From: an uncultured Megasphaera sp.
GTDB lineage: Bacteria; Bacillota; Negativicutes; Veillonellales; Megasphaeraceae
DNA: 14,785 nt
Assembly (NCBI GenBank): GCA_900548635.1
Contig: URLP01000033.1
Location: 1 to 14,785 of the forward strand
Direction of reading: 5' to 3'
Shown: positions 1 through 6,800 of the stretch, in pieces
Position numbering within the stretch: position 1 is the stretch's first letter
Layout of the letters: the number at the start of each line of letters is the position of its first letter
The notes under the pieces: generated by a model
Told to the model about the DNA's origin: nothing
What the model saw: the letters and a program-made list of their open reading frames with translations, nothing else
Databases searched by the model: none
Program-made: the position numbers and the translations under genes

Positions 1-90
1 GGCGTCGCCGTCGGGGTTCTGGTGGGCCGTGATGACAATCCGCTGAGCGCTGGCCAGGATGGCTGCTGTTTCACTCAATGTCACTATCAT
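1..90 (-). CDS. nrnA: DHH-family oligoribonuclease/pAp phosphatase NrnA, N-terminal part only
   Basis: Only the first 30 codons are in the window; the gene runs off the left edge. The segment ends in the motif H-Q-N-P-D-G-D-A, the first metal-binding motif of DHH phosphoesterases of the NrnA group, which degrade nanoRNAs and dephosphorylate pAp in the cytoplasm. The ATG at 88-90 lies one base beyond the rbfA stop codon (TGA, 92-94), so translation is probably coupled to rbfA. The order infB-rbfA-nrnA is the usual one in Firmicutes and supports the call. The motif is seen directly; the function is inferred from the family, and most of the protein is not visible. Confidence 0.85.
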   Translation of the reverse strand, partial: MIVTLSETAAILASAQRIVITAHQNPDGDA

Positions 91-91
91 G

Positions 92-499
92 TCAATGTTC
101 TTCTTTCTTGTCGTCTTCGATCTCTGTCGACTCTGTCGAATCGTTCTTCGCCTTGTCCTCGGCCTCGATCTTCAGCAGCAGCTCTTGGATGTGCGCGCTG
201 TAGTCGAGGGACTTGTCCACGACGAAGGAAAGCTCAGGCGTGAAGCGCAGGCGGATACGCTTGCCGATCTCGCGGCGGATGAAGCCGAGCGAACTCTGCA
301 GTCCTGCCCAGCAGTCCTTGACCTGCTGTTCACTGCCCATGAGGCTCACGTAGACCTTGGCCTCGCGCAAATCGCCCGTACACTCGACGGACGTGACCGT
401 CACGAAACCGATGCGCGGGTCCTTGAGCTCGCGCAGGATGATCTTTGAGATCTCCTGCTTCATGAGCTCCTGGACCTTCTCTACCCGGAGCTGGCTCAT
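92..499 (-). CDS. rbfA: 30S ribosome-binding factor A (RbfA)
   Basis: RbfA is a small KH-fold protein that binds the immature 30S subunit near the 16S 5' end and helps late assembly, especially in the cold. At 135 aa the length fits the family. Family features seen are an R-V-E-K-V-Q-E-L start, the K-D-P-R-I-G-F-V-T-V-T segment (about residues 26-36), and a central Y-V-S-L strand. The last ~20 residues are a charged acidic tail (E/D/K rich), which varies between species. The ATG is preceded by a strong AGGAGG-type site (489-510 region). It follows infB after a 97-nt gap and its stop almost touches nrnA, so it is part of the nusA-infB transcript. Confidence 0.96.
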   Translation of the reverse strand: MSQLRVEKVQELMKQEISKIILRELKDPRIGFVTVTSVECTGDLREAKVYVSLMGSEQQVKDCWAGLQSSLGFIRREIGKRIRLRFTPELSFVVDKSLDYSAHIQELLLKIEAEDKAKNDSTESTEIEDDKKEEH

Positions 500-596
500 G
501 GCATTCCCTCCTTTATGTCTAGTATGTCTATGTCTGTTGCGTATGTTGATTGTTGGTCGTTATCGCTTGTCGCGCCTCGCGATGTGCTTGTGAAGC
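500..596 (-). other. infB-rbfA intercistronic region
   Basis: This is the only sizeable gap in the operon (97 nt). Read on the minus strand it holds a short GC hairpin (TCGCG-AGG-CGCGA) soon after the infB stop, then an AT-richer stretch with three copies of AGACATA close together, ending in the rbfA ribosome binding site. No convincing promoter was seen. The hairpin has no U tract, so an RNA-processing or stability role is more likely than termination, but this is inference. Confidence 0.4.
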
Positions 597-3089
597 TCAG
601 TCCTTCTCGGCGTCTTTTGCCTTGGCGGCAGCAGCCTTGGCCTGCTCTTCGCGCTTCTTGGCAGCAGCCTTGTTGGCATCGGCGATCGTCGTCGCGATCT
701 CTTCCATCGTGTAGGCCTCGATGATGTCGCCTTCCTTGAAGTCGCGGAAGTCGACAATGGAGATGCCGCACTCGTAGCCTGCGTTGACTTCCTTGACCTC
801 ATCCTTGAAGCGGCGCAGCGAGTCGATCTCGCCATCGAAGATCTCGATGTTGTCGCGGATGATGCGGATCTTGGAGTTGTTGCAGATCTTGCCTTCGAGC
901 ACGTAGGAACCGGCGACGAGCGCCTTCGAGAACTTCATGACCTGGCGGATCTCGACGCGGCCCTGGACGACTTCCTTGTACTTCGGCTTGAGCATGCCGC
1001 TCATCGCATCCTTGACGTCGTTGATGACGTCGTAGATGACGCGGTACGTGCGGATGTCGATATTCTCCGTGTCGGCGAGCTTGCGCGCGTTGGCGTCCGG
1101 GCGGACGTTGAAGGCGATGATCAGGGCGTTCGAAGCCGATGCCAGCATGACATCCGACTCGTTGACGGCACCGACGCCCGAATGGACGATGGAGACGCGG
1201 ACCTCATCGTTCTTGTTGAGCTTGAGGAGCGAGCTCGAGAGCGCCTCGACAGAACCCTGTACATCGGCCTTGATGACGATGTTGAGGTCCTTGATGTCGC
1301 CTTCCTGGATCTGGTGGAAGAGGTCGTCGAGCGAGACTTTCTTGCTCTTGATGAGGTTGTTGCGCTGGCGCTCGATGCGGGCCTCGGCAATGGAGCGGGC
1401 CTGCTTCTCCTCGAGCACGGCGAGGATGTCGCCGGCTTCCGGGACATCGTTGAGGCCGAGGATTTCGACCGGGATGGACGGTTCCGCTTTCTTAACGCGT
1501 TCGCCGCGTTCATTGTTCATGGCGCGGACTTTGCCGAAGCACGTACCGACGATGATCGTATCGCCGACGCGCAGGGTCCCTTTCTGGATGAGGACAGAAG
1601 CGACAGGGCCGCGGCCTTTGTCGAGCTTGGCTTCGATGACGACGCCCTGAGCCGGACGGTTCGGGTTGGCCTTGAGGTCCTGGACTTCTGCGAGGACGAG
1701 GATGTTTTCCAAAAGGTCGTCGAGGCCGATCTTCTTATGCGCCGAAACGGGGACCATGATTGTGTCGCCGCCCCAGTCTTCACTGACCAGGCCGTATTCC
1801 GTCAGCTGCTGCATGACGTGTTCCGGATTGGCACTTTCTTTATCGATCTTGTTGATAGCGACGATGATCGGTACGCCTGCCGATTTGGCATGGTTGATGG
1901 ATTCAACGGTCTGCGGCATGACGCCGTCGTCAGCTGCGACGACGAGGACAGCGATATCCGTGACCTGGGCACCGCGGGCACGCATGGCCGTGAAAGCTTC
2001 GTGGCCCGGCGTATCCATGAAGGTAATCTTCTTGCCCTGGTAGCGGACCTGATAAGCACCGATGTGCTGCGTAATGCCGCCGGCTTCGTGGCTCGTGACA
2101 TTAGTCTGGCGGATAGCGTCGAGGAGGCTCGTCTTGCCGTGGTCGACGTGGCCCATGATGGTGACGACAGGTGGACGGGTCTTCAGCGTTTCCGGCGGGT
2201 CGATGATTTCTTCGATTTCCGTCGGATCTTCCGGCGGAGCTTCCTTGGTGACAGTGACGCCGAATTCATCGGCAATGAGGGAGGCCGTTTCGAAGTCCAG
2301 TTCCTGGTTGATCGTCGCCATGATGCCGCCCATGAGGAGCTTCTTCATGACTTCGCCGACATCGCGGCCCAGGCGTTCTGCGAAGTCCTTGACGATGATC
2401 GTTTCCGGCAGTTCGATGGATGTCGGATAATTCTTCTTCTTCGGTGCTTCCTGGACCGGAGCCTGGTGCTTCTGATTGCGCTTGTTCTTGTTGTGGTGCT
2501 TGCCTTTGTTCAGGACATTGGAAAGCAGCGTATGGGGACGGCTGCCGCCGTTCTTATTGTTATTGCGGTTGTTCTGGCCGCCGCGCTTGTTCTTATTGTT
2601 GCTGCCGCCGCGGTTGTCGCTGCCGCCCTGGGAATGACCAAAATACTTGGTGCGCTTGTTGTCGCCGCCCTGACGGTTCTGGGAATTCTGGTTCGTATTG
2701 CTGCTCTTCTGGCCGCCCTGGTTCTGATTGGCCTGAGCTGCCTTGGCAGGCTTCTGCAGACCGCCCTGGTTCTGGTGTTTGGCGTTGTGGTTATGGTTCT
2801 GATTCTGGTTATTCTGTTTCGGCTGATTGCCGTTCTTTTTGTTTTTGTTCTGTCGGCTCGTTTCTTTCACTTTTCGGCTAGTTCCTTCCCCTGTCTGTTT
2901 ATTTTCTGCTTTATGTCCTGTCGCTGTCCCTTTGGCACCTTTCTTAAAAGATGCGTCGAGGATGGACTTCATATTTGCGTCGATACCGGTGAAATTACCG
3001 GCTTTGATGTGATGATCTTCCAGCGTCTTGATTACTGTCTTTGCGGGAACGCCGTATTCTTTTGCGGCTTCGTATACTCGTTTCGTCAT
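597..3089 (-). CDS. infB: translation initiation factor IF-2
   Basis: IF-2 is the GTPase that places fMet-tRNA on the 30S P site and promotes subunit joining. The 830-aa protein starts with an IF2_N helical module (residues 1-50). A long low-complexity linker follows (about 51-220), rich in Asn, Gln, Gly, Lys and His. A second IF2_N module lies at about 226-280. The G domain then shows G1 GHVDHGKT (313-320), G2 GGITQHIGA (337-345), G3 DTPGH (359-363), G4 NKID (413-416) and G5 SAHKK (449-453). The C-terminal beta-barrel and tRNA-binding domains follow at normal length. The ATG has a GGGGGT site just upstream and lies 14 nt after ylxQ. All catalytic motifs are intact; only the linker composition is unusual. 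Confidence 0.98.
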   Translation of the reverse strand: MTKRVYEAAKEYGVPAKTVIKTLEDHHIKAGNFTGIDANMKSILDASFKKGAKGTATGHKAENKQTGEGTSRKVKETSRQNKNKKNGNQPKQNNQNQNHNHNAKHQNQGGLQKPAKAAQANQNQGGQKSSNTNQNSQNRQGGDNKRTKYFGHSQGGSDNRGGSNNKNKRGGQNNRNNNKNGGSRPHTLLSNVLNKGKHHNKNKRNQKHQAPVQEAPKKKNYPTSIELPETIIVKDFAERLGRDVGEVMKKLLMGGIMATINQELDFETASLIADEFGVTVTKEAPPEDPTEIEEIIDPPETLKTRPPVVTIMGHVDHGKTSLLDAIRQTNVTSHEAGGITQHIGAYQVRYQGKKITFMDTPGHEAFTAMRARGAQVTDIAVLVVAADDGVMPQTVESINHAKSAGVPIIVAINKIDKESANPEHVMQQLTEYGLVSEDWGGDTIMVPVSAHKKIGLDDLLENILVLAEVQDLKANPNRPAQGVVIEAKLDKGRGPVASVLIQKGTLRVGDTIIVGTCFGKVRAMNNERGERVKKAEPSIPVEILGLNDVPEAGDILAVLEEKQARSIAEARIERQRNNLIKSKKVSLDDLFHQIQEGDIKDLNIVIKADVQGSVEALSSSLLKLNKNDEVRVSIVHSGVGAVNESDVMLASASNALIIAFNVRPDANARKLADTENIDIRTYRVIYDVINDVKDAMSGMLKPKYKEVVQGRVEIRQVMKFSKALVAGSYVLEGKICNNSKIRIIRDNIEIFDGEIDSLRRFKDEVKEVNAGYECGISIVDFRDFKEGDIIEAYTMEEIATTIADANKAAAKKREEQAKAAAAKAKDAEKD

Positions 3090-3103
3090 CTAGTTACCCC
3101 CTT

Positions 3104-3409
3104 CTATTCATCACGCTTCACTTTCTCTATGGCCGCGGCGAAGCCCTTGTCATCGATGAGGATGATGACGCTCTGGGCTCTGCCGACGGCGCTGCCTAAT
3201 TCATCTTTCGTATATGTATCGATCACGGTAATCCCTTTCCGTTCTGCCAGACGGCGGTATTTCCCGACGTTGTCGCTGCCGCCGTCAGAGGCCAGGAACA
3301 GTAAAGGGACGCGCCGCTTCTTCAAAATTTTCTGGGCACTGCCGTCTCCGCAGACGGCCTTGCCGGCCCGGCAGGCCAGGCCCAGGAGATTCAGTGCCTT
3401 GTCGTTCAC
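3104..3409 (-). CDS. ylxQ: L7Ae-family ribosomal protein YlxQ
   Basis: A 101-aa protein of the L7Ae/L30e fold, a family that binds kink-turn RNA. It starts N-D-K-A-L-N-L-L-G-L-A-x-R-A-G-K, the signature of the YlxQ/RplGA group encoded between ylxR and infB in Firmicutes. A central L-L-F-L-A-S-D segment and a final I-I-L-I-D-D-K-G-F-A segment also fit. The start is GTG (3407-3409), overlapping the ylxR stop (TGA, 3406-3408), with AAGGAG just upstream inside ylxR, so the two are translationally coupled. The RNA partner is not known from this sequence; the assignment rests on sequence and position. Confidence 0.92.
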   Translation of the reverse strand: MNDKALNLLGLACRAGKAVCGDGSAQKILKKRRVPLLFLASDGGSDNVGKYRRLAERKGITVIDTYTKDELGSAVGRAQSVIILIDDKGFAAAIEKVKRDE

Positions 3410-3666
3410 GAGAGCTCCTTCCGCAGGGCTTCGTAGATCTCGCTGGACACTTTTGTCTTCAGGGACCGTTCCAGGCGGTGTTCTTTATACGCCTTTTCCA
3501 GGCATTCGCTCTTCGGGCAGATGTAGACGCCGCGGCCGGACTTCTTGCCGGTCTTGTCGATTTCTACATTGCCTTCGGGCGTGCGGACAACGCGGATCAT
3601 CTCTTTCTTGCTCTTCTGTTCCTGACAGCCGGCACAGATGCGCATCGGAGTCTTTCGGGTCTTCAT
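3406..3666 (-). CDS. ylxR: YlxR/RnpM-family RNA-binding protein
   Basis: An 86-aa basic protein with the family core: an early R-x-C-x-x-C pair (R-I-C-A-G-C, residues 9-14), then I-R-V-V-R, and the G-R-G-V-Y-I-C motif with a following cysteine (about 45-55). YlxR proteins bind RNA, and the family has been described as a modulator of RNase P (hence RnpM). It is found almost invariably between nusA and ylxQ or infB, as here. Its ATG lies two bases after the nusA stop, and its Shine-Dalgarno site (AAGGAG) is made by the last nusA codons. The cysteines could bind metal, but this is not shown by the sequence alone. Confidence 0.93.
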   Translation of the reverse strand: MKTRKTPMRICAGCQEQKSKKEMIRVVRTPEGNVEIDKTGKKSGRGVYICPKSECLEKAYKEHRLERSLKTKVSSEIYEALRKELS

Positions 3667-3668
3667 GC

Positions 3669-4832
3669 TTATTCTCCTTCCGTAGTGGCTTCTGTATCAG
3701 CTGCTTCGTCAGCAGACGGCATGGCCAGGTCGCTGAAGATATCGAGGTCGTCTGCCTGTTCGCTTTCTGTCGGCGCTGCTTCTGCCTGTGCGGCAAGTTC
3801 CGCTGCCTGGCTTTCGCTCTTGATGTCGATTTTCCAGTTCGTCAGCTTCGCAGCGAGGCGGGCATTCTGACCGGCTTTGCCGATGGCCAGGGAGAGCTGG
3901 TAGTCCGGAACGACGACGCTCGACGATTTTTCATCTTCATCGACCGTGACGGAAATGACCTGGGCCGGGCTGAGGGCGTTGGCGATGTAGACGGCCGGAT
4001 CTTCATCCCATTTGACGATGTCGATCTTTTCGTTCTGCAGTTCCGAGACGATGTTCTGGACGCGGGCCCCTTTCGGACCGACGCAAGCGCCGACGGAATC
4101 GACGTTGGCATCGCGGGAATAGACGGCGATCTTCGAGCGGCGGCCCGGTTCGCGGGCGACGGATTTCAGTTCGACGACACCTTCATAGATTTCCGGTACT
4201 TCCAGTTCGAAGAGGCGCTTCAAGAGGCCCGGATGCGTGCGCGAGACGAGGATCTGGGCGCCTTTCGTGGTCTTGCGGACTTCGACGACATAGCACTTGA
4301 TGCGCTGGCCGACGCTGTAGTGTTCCGTCGGGATCTGTTCCGATGCCGGCAGAATGGCTTCGGCCTTGCCGAGGTCGACGTAGACGTTGCGGTTTTCGAT
4401 GCGCTGGATGATGCCCGTGATGATGTCGTCCGTGCGGTCCGAGAATTCATCATAGACGATGTTCCGTTCCGCTTCGCGCAGGCGCTGGATCATAACCTGT
4501 TTGGCAGCCTGAGCGGCGATGCGGCCGAAGTTGTGCGGCGTGACATCGACGTTGACGACGTCGCCAACTTCATAATTGACATCAATGAGGCGGGCCTTAT
4601 CGAGAGAGATTTCCGTATGCGGGTCTTCGACTTCGTCGACGACGGTCTTTGCCGCTTTGATGGCGTAGTCGCCGGTTGTGCGGTTCAGTTCGACTTCGGC
4701 TGTCGGATTGGCGTCGGGTTCCTTCTTGTAGGCCGTGATCAGGACCGCTTCCAGGGAGTCACAGATGACATCCGGAGAGACGCCTTTCTCTTTGGATAAG
4801 TAAGCAATAGCATTGAGCAATTCTTTATTCAC
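3669..4832 (-). CDS. nusA: transcription termination/antitermination factor NusA
   Basis: NusA binds RNA polymerase and nascent RNA, stimulates pausing and intrinsic termination, and takes part in antitermination. The 387-aa protein has the N-terminal RNAP-binding domain (about 1-125), an S1 domain (about 130-200, with the V-Y-V-D-L-G-K-A-E-A-I-L-P strand), KH1 with G-P-K-G (about 255) and KH2 with L-A-I-G-K-A-G-Q-N-A-R-L-A. A ~45-residue acidic tail follows, richer than in many Firmicutes but lacking the E. coli AR repeats. I chose the GTG at 4830-4832: GGAGG lies 8 nt upstream, and the protein then begins M-N-K-E-L-L-N-A like its relatives. A longer frame from GTG 4847 would translate its own Shine-Dalgarno site. 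Confidence 0.97.
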   Translation of the reverse strand: MNKELLNAIAYLSKEKGVSPDVICDSLEAVLITAYKKEPDANPTAEVELNRTTGDYAIKAAKTVVDEVEDPHTEISLDKARLIDVNYEVGDVVNVDVTPHNFGRIAAQAAKQVMIQRLREAERNIVYDEFSDRTDDIITGIIQRIENRNVYVDLGKAEAILPASEQIPTEHYSVGQRIKCYVVEVRKTTKGAQILVSRTHPGLLKRLFELEVPEIYEGVVELKSVAREPGRRSKIAVYSRDANVDSVGACVGPKGARVQNIVSELQNEKIDIVKWDEDPAVYIANALSPAQVISVTVDEDEKSSSVVVPDYQLSLAIGKAGQNARLAAKLTNWKIDIKSESQAAELAAQAEAAPTESEQADDLDIFSDLAMPSADEAADTEATTEGE

Positions 4833-4846
4833 GTTAATAACCTCCA

Positions 4847-5308
4847 CTAAAAATCAATATGCAAACGGACTTGCGATATTTCTTTCATGTCTATCTCTTC
4901 GTCACGGCCGTCCGTGCGGAGCTTGAGCTTATCGTCAGCCGTCTTGCCGACGAGTTCAGCCGTCATGTCCTTGACGCCGTCATGAGCTTTAAAGAAATGG
5001 ATGTCGACAGAGCGGCCGGCGTAGCGGACGAAGTCCTTATCCTTCTTCAGAATCCGGTCCAGGCCCGGCGAGGACACTTCCAGGAGATAATTGTCGCTGA
5101 TTGGATCCTTTTCATCGAGGACCTTGCTCAGCTTTTCACTGACCGCCTGGCAGTCTTCCAGGTCGACACCGCCTTCTTTGTCGATGAATACGCGCAGATA
5201 CCAGTTTCGTTCGCGCACGTATTCGACGTCGACCAGTTCCAGCTTGGTCCCTTCGATAATCTTTTCTACTTCTTTGGCAATCAAATCTTCAATATGTTCA
5301 CGTCTCAT
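4847..5308 (-). CDS. rimP: ribosome maturation factor RimP
   Basis: RimP assists late 30S assembly. The protein is 153 aa from the ATG at 5306-5308. It shows the conserved core L-E-V-S-S-P-G-L-D-R-I-L (around residue 80), preceded by D-L-E-D-C-Q-A-V-S, both typical of the family; the C-terminal Sm-like domain follows. A GTG three codons earlier (5315-5317) is also possible, but a GGTGA ribosome site precedes the ATG at better spacing, and homologues start near M-R-R-x-x-I-E-D-L. RimP is the first gene of the nusA operon here. Its stop (TAG, 4847-4849) is followed by the nusA ribosome binding site. Confidence 0.95.
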   Translation of the reverse strand: MRREHIEDLIAKEVEKIIEGTKLELVDVEYVRERNWYLRVFIDKEGGVDLEDCQAVSEKLSKVLDEKDPISDNYLLEVSSPGLDRILKKDKDFVRYAGRSVDIHFFKAHDGVKDMTAELVGKTADDKLKLRTDGRDEEIDMKEISQVRLHIDF

Positions 5309-5343
5309 CGTATTCACCAGCTTGTCTTCAAAAATTTCCTACA

Positions 5344-5377
5344 GGTAAAAGTTAAGAGTGGGCTTTCACCCACTCTT
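5344..5377 (-). terminator. leader attenuator of the rimP-nusA operon
   Basis: Read on the minus strand, 5354-5362 and 5369-5377 form a perfect 9-bp stem (AAGAGUGGG/CCCACUCUU) with a 6-nt loop, followed by AACUUUUACC, an interrupted U tract. An alternative pairing is also available: GGUGAAAG (5363-5370, the loop plus part of the 5' arm) can pair with CUUUUACC (5344-5351, the U tract) over 8 bp with one G-U. The two structures exclude each other. It sits in an ~89-nt leader between a strong promoter and rimP. Terminator plus antiterminator is inferred; the pairing is seen directly. Confidence 0.6.
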
Positions 5378-5403
5378 TGCATCAAAACATCTAAATTACT
5401 TTT

Positions 5404-5432
5404 AGTATACCACTGTCTGCTCATTCTGACAA
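5404..5432 (-). promoter_or_regulatory. promoter of the rimP-nusA-infB operon
   Basis: On the minus strand TTGTCA (5427-5432) and TATACT (5404-5409) are separated by exactly 17 bp, a near-consensus sigma-A promoter. The -35 lies inside the last codons of the upstream gene, whose stop is at 5421-5423. The start site should be near 5397, giving a leader of about 89 nt before the rimP ATG. Confidence 0.8.
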
Positions 5433-6020
5433 CGACTTGTCCCGGTCTGCCGCAATCGTATCGAGGACGGGCACGAGGCGTTTCTTCAAGGCTTTTTCCA
5501 GTTCTTTCAGGGACGACGTATCGAAGTCGTGGACCAGGTTCGGGAAGTTCTGCACGCGCCGTTCGGCGAAGAAGTCATCGCGCAGGAGATTGTACATCAG
5601 CGAAAGGCCGCTGCGCGTAGCTGCATCGTAATAAGAAAGAATCATATAGGACCCGTTGATGATGCGTACTGCATCGTTCGGCTTGATGAGGCGCCGGAAG
5701 CCTTTATAGCTTTCGGGCAGGAAATCATCCCATTCCACGTCGGGGACGCCTTTGTTCCGTAAGATGATGCTGAAATTGCGTTTCCTGTCGACGTAGTAGT
5801 CATTGACGATGCGCGCCAGCCGTTCTTCGACCATCGAGCGGAAGAGCTCAAAGGAATCCGTAATGAATTCGATGAGGGCGAATTCCAGCATGCCGATATC
5901 CGTGCGGATCGAGAATTCTTCCGATTCGGGGTTGAAGATGGCCCGCACGGTCCAGCCGTTGTCCTGATTCTCATAAGTGAACAAGCGGTACTCGACGGGC
6001 TTGCCGTCTTTCTCGATCAT
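5421..6020 (-). CDS. uncharacterised protein, 199 aa
   Basis: I do not recognise this family. The protein is soluble, acidic to neutral, without signal peptide or membrane segments. It looks like a mixed alpha/beta N-terminal part (Y-R-L-F-T-Y, then W-T-V-R-A-I-F-N), a long helix (about 45-75, rich in E, F, L and R) and a charged C-terminal helix (L-K-E-L-E-K-A-L-K-K-R). The open frame extends upstream through a tRNA gene, so the longest start is false. I chose the ATG at 6018-6020: it has GGAAG at 8-nt spacing, and codon third positions jump there from 11/32 G or C upstream (6021-6116) to 27/32 downstream. An ATG at 6114-6116 is possible but has no ribosome site and would place a terminator-like hairpin inside the gene. 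The 3' end overlaps the rimP promoter. Confidence 0.7.
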   Translation of the reverse strand: MIEKDGKPVEYRLFTYENQDNGWTVRAIFNPESEEFSIRTDIGMLEFALIEFITDSFELFRSMVEERLARIVNDYYVDRKRNFSIILRNKGVPDVEWDDFLPESYKGFRRLIKPNDAVRIINGSYMILSYYDAATRSGLSLMYNLLRDDFFAERRVQNFPNLVHDFDTSSLKELEKALKKRLVPVLDTIAADRDKSLSE

Positions 6021-6040
6021 GCGATATTCTTCCAATAACT

Positions 6041-6066
6041 GAAAATCTCCCACTGAAAGTGGGAGA
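6041..6066 (-). terminator. terminator-like hairpin after tRNA-Leu
   Basis: On the minus strand 6058-6066 and 6046-6054 form a perfect 9-bp stem (TCTCCCACT / AGTGGGAGA) with a 3-nt loop, followed at once by TTTTC. It lies about 60 nt beyond the CCA end of the tRNA, as expected for the end of the coaE-slt-tRNA transcript. Its U run is short, so some readthrough into the 199-aa gene just downstream is likely. Confidence 0.6.
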
Positions 6067-6124
6067 ACAGTCGTGATATTCCATTGTTTGAGTGTTTCAA
6101 TCAATGTAGCATCCATAGTAAAAA

Positions 6125-6209
6125 TGGTGCGGTTGGCGGGAGTTGAACCCGCACGATCGAAGATCACTGCCGCCTGAAGACAGCGCGTCTGCCATTCCGC
6201 CACAACCGC
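6125..6209 (-). tRNA. tRNA-Leu (anticodon CAG)
   Basis: An 85-nt class II tRNA with encoded CCA (6125-6127). The acceptor stem is GCGGTTG / CAACCGC with discriminator A, the D arm reads GGCGGAATGGCAGACGC, and the anticodon stem CTGTC/GGCAG encloses TTCAGGC, giving anticodon CAG. A variable arm with GATC/GATC pairing and a T arm GCGGG-TTCAACT-CCCGC follow. The long variable arm and CAG anticodon identify leucine; CUG is a heavily used codon in this window. It begins only 5 nt after the lytic transglycosylase stop, with no clear promoter of its own, so it is probably cut out of the coaE-slt mRNA. Confidence 0.95.
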
Positions 6210-6214
6210 ATAAC

Positions 6215-6790
6215 TCAGAAATCGTAAAGCTGTTTGTAATGCTTTTCGTTCAGCAAGACTATTTTAACATATTCTCGCGTTTCTGAAAAGGGGATTTTTT
6301 CAATTTCTTGAAAATCTTTCGTCCAGCCGTATTTCCGGATCCACGAGTCCACATGTCCCCGGCCGGCATTATACGCAGCCAAGGCCAGTACTTGATTCCC
6401 GTCGTATTCCTTCAATAAATAAGCCAGGTACCAGGTTCCCAACCTGATGTTTGTACGGACGTCGTTGAGCTTGTCAGGCGTGTAGTCAGTCATCCCCATC
6501 TTGTCAGCGACCCATTGGGCCGTGTCGGGCATGAGCTGCATGAGGCCATGAGCACCGGGCTGGGAGGCCGCACGTTCATCGAACTTGCTTTCCACCAGGA
6601 TGACGGAAGCCACCAGTGCAGGATCGACCTTGTCGTCATACGCATACTGCCGGACCAGATAATCATACTGGAGGGGATATACGAATTTCCGCATGACATC
6701 ATCTTTCCAAGAATAAAAGTACAATGCGGAAAGACAAAGCAACAATGCTGCTATGATGATTTTTCCTTTGGTGCCTGTTCTCTTTCTCAA
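6215..6790 (-). CDS. membrane-anchored lytic transglycosylase (SLT domain)
   Basis: This enzyme cleaves the MurNAc-GlcNAc bond of peptidoglycan with 1,6-anhydro product formation, in the periplasm. The 191-aa protein has a basic start and one membrane segment (about residues 10-27), then the soluble SLT fold. Visible motifs are V-E-S-K-F with catalytic Glu67, G-L-M-Q-L-M-P (82-88), A-A-Y-N-A-G (138-143) and the late E-T-R-E-Y-V motif (170-175). No cleavage site is obvious, so it is likely a signal anchor. The start is TTG (6788-6790) with GGAGG 5-6 nt upstream; no nearby ATG would keep the membrane segment. It follows coaE after 10 nt and is followed closely by tRNA-Leu. Confidence 0.92.
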   Translation of the reverse strand: MRKRTGTKGKIIIAALLLCLSALYFYSWKDDVMRKFVYPLQYDYLVRQYAYDDKVDPALVASVILVESKFDERAASQPGAHGLMQLMPDTAQWVADKMGMTDYTPDKLNDVRTNIRLGTWYLAYLLKEYDGNQVLALAAYNAGRGHVDSWIRKYGWTKDFQEIEKIPFSETREYVKIVLLNEKHYKQLYDF

Positions 6791-6800
6791 CGTTTCCTCC

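Noticed and set aside
1182..4799. A 1205-codon open frame on the plus strand
   Set aside because: It is antisense to infB, ylxQ, ylxR and nusA, all clearly recognisable. The translation is D/F/R-rich without domains, an effect of GC-biased codons on the opposite strand.
6041..6066. Shared repeat family with the nusA leader hairpin (both contain GTGGG/CCCAC and GAAAG)
   Set aside because: The similarity is limited to a few bases of the stems; flanks and loops differ, so a dispersed repeat is not supported.
6021..6203. N-terminal extension of the 199-aa protein by 61 codons
   Set aside because: The first part is the tRNA-Leu sequence itself, and the rest has low third-position GC and holds a terminator-like hairpin.
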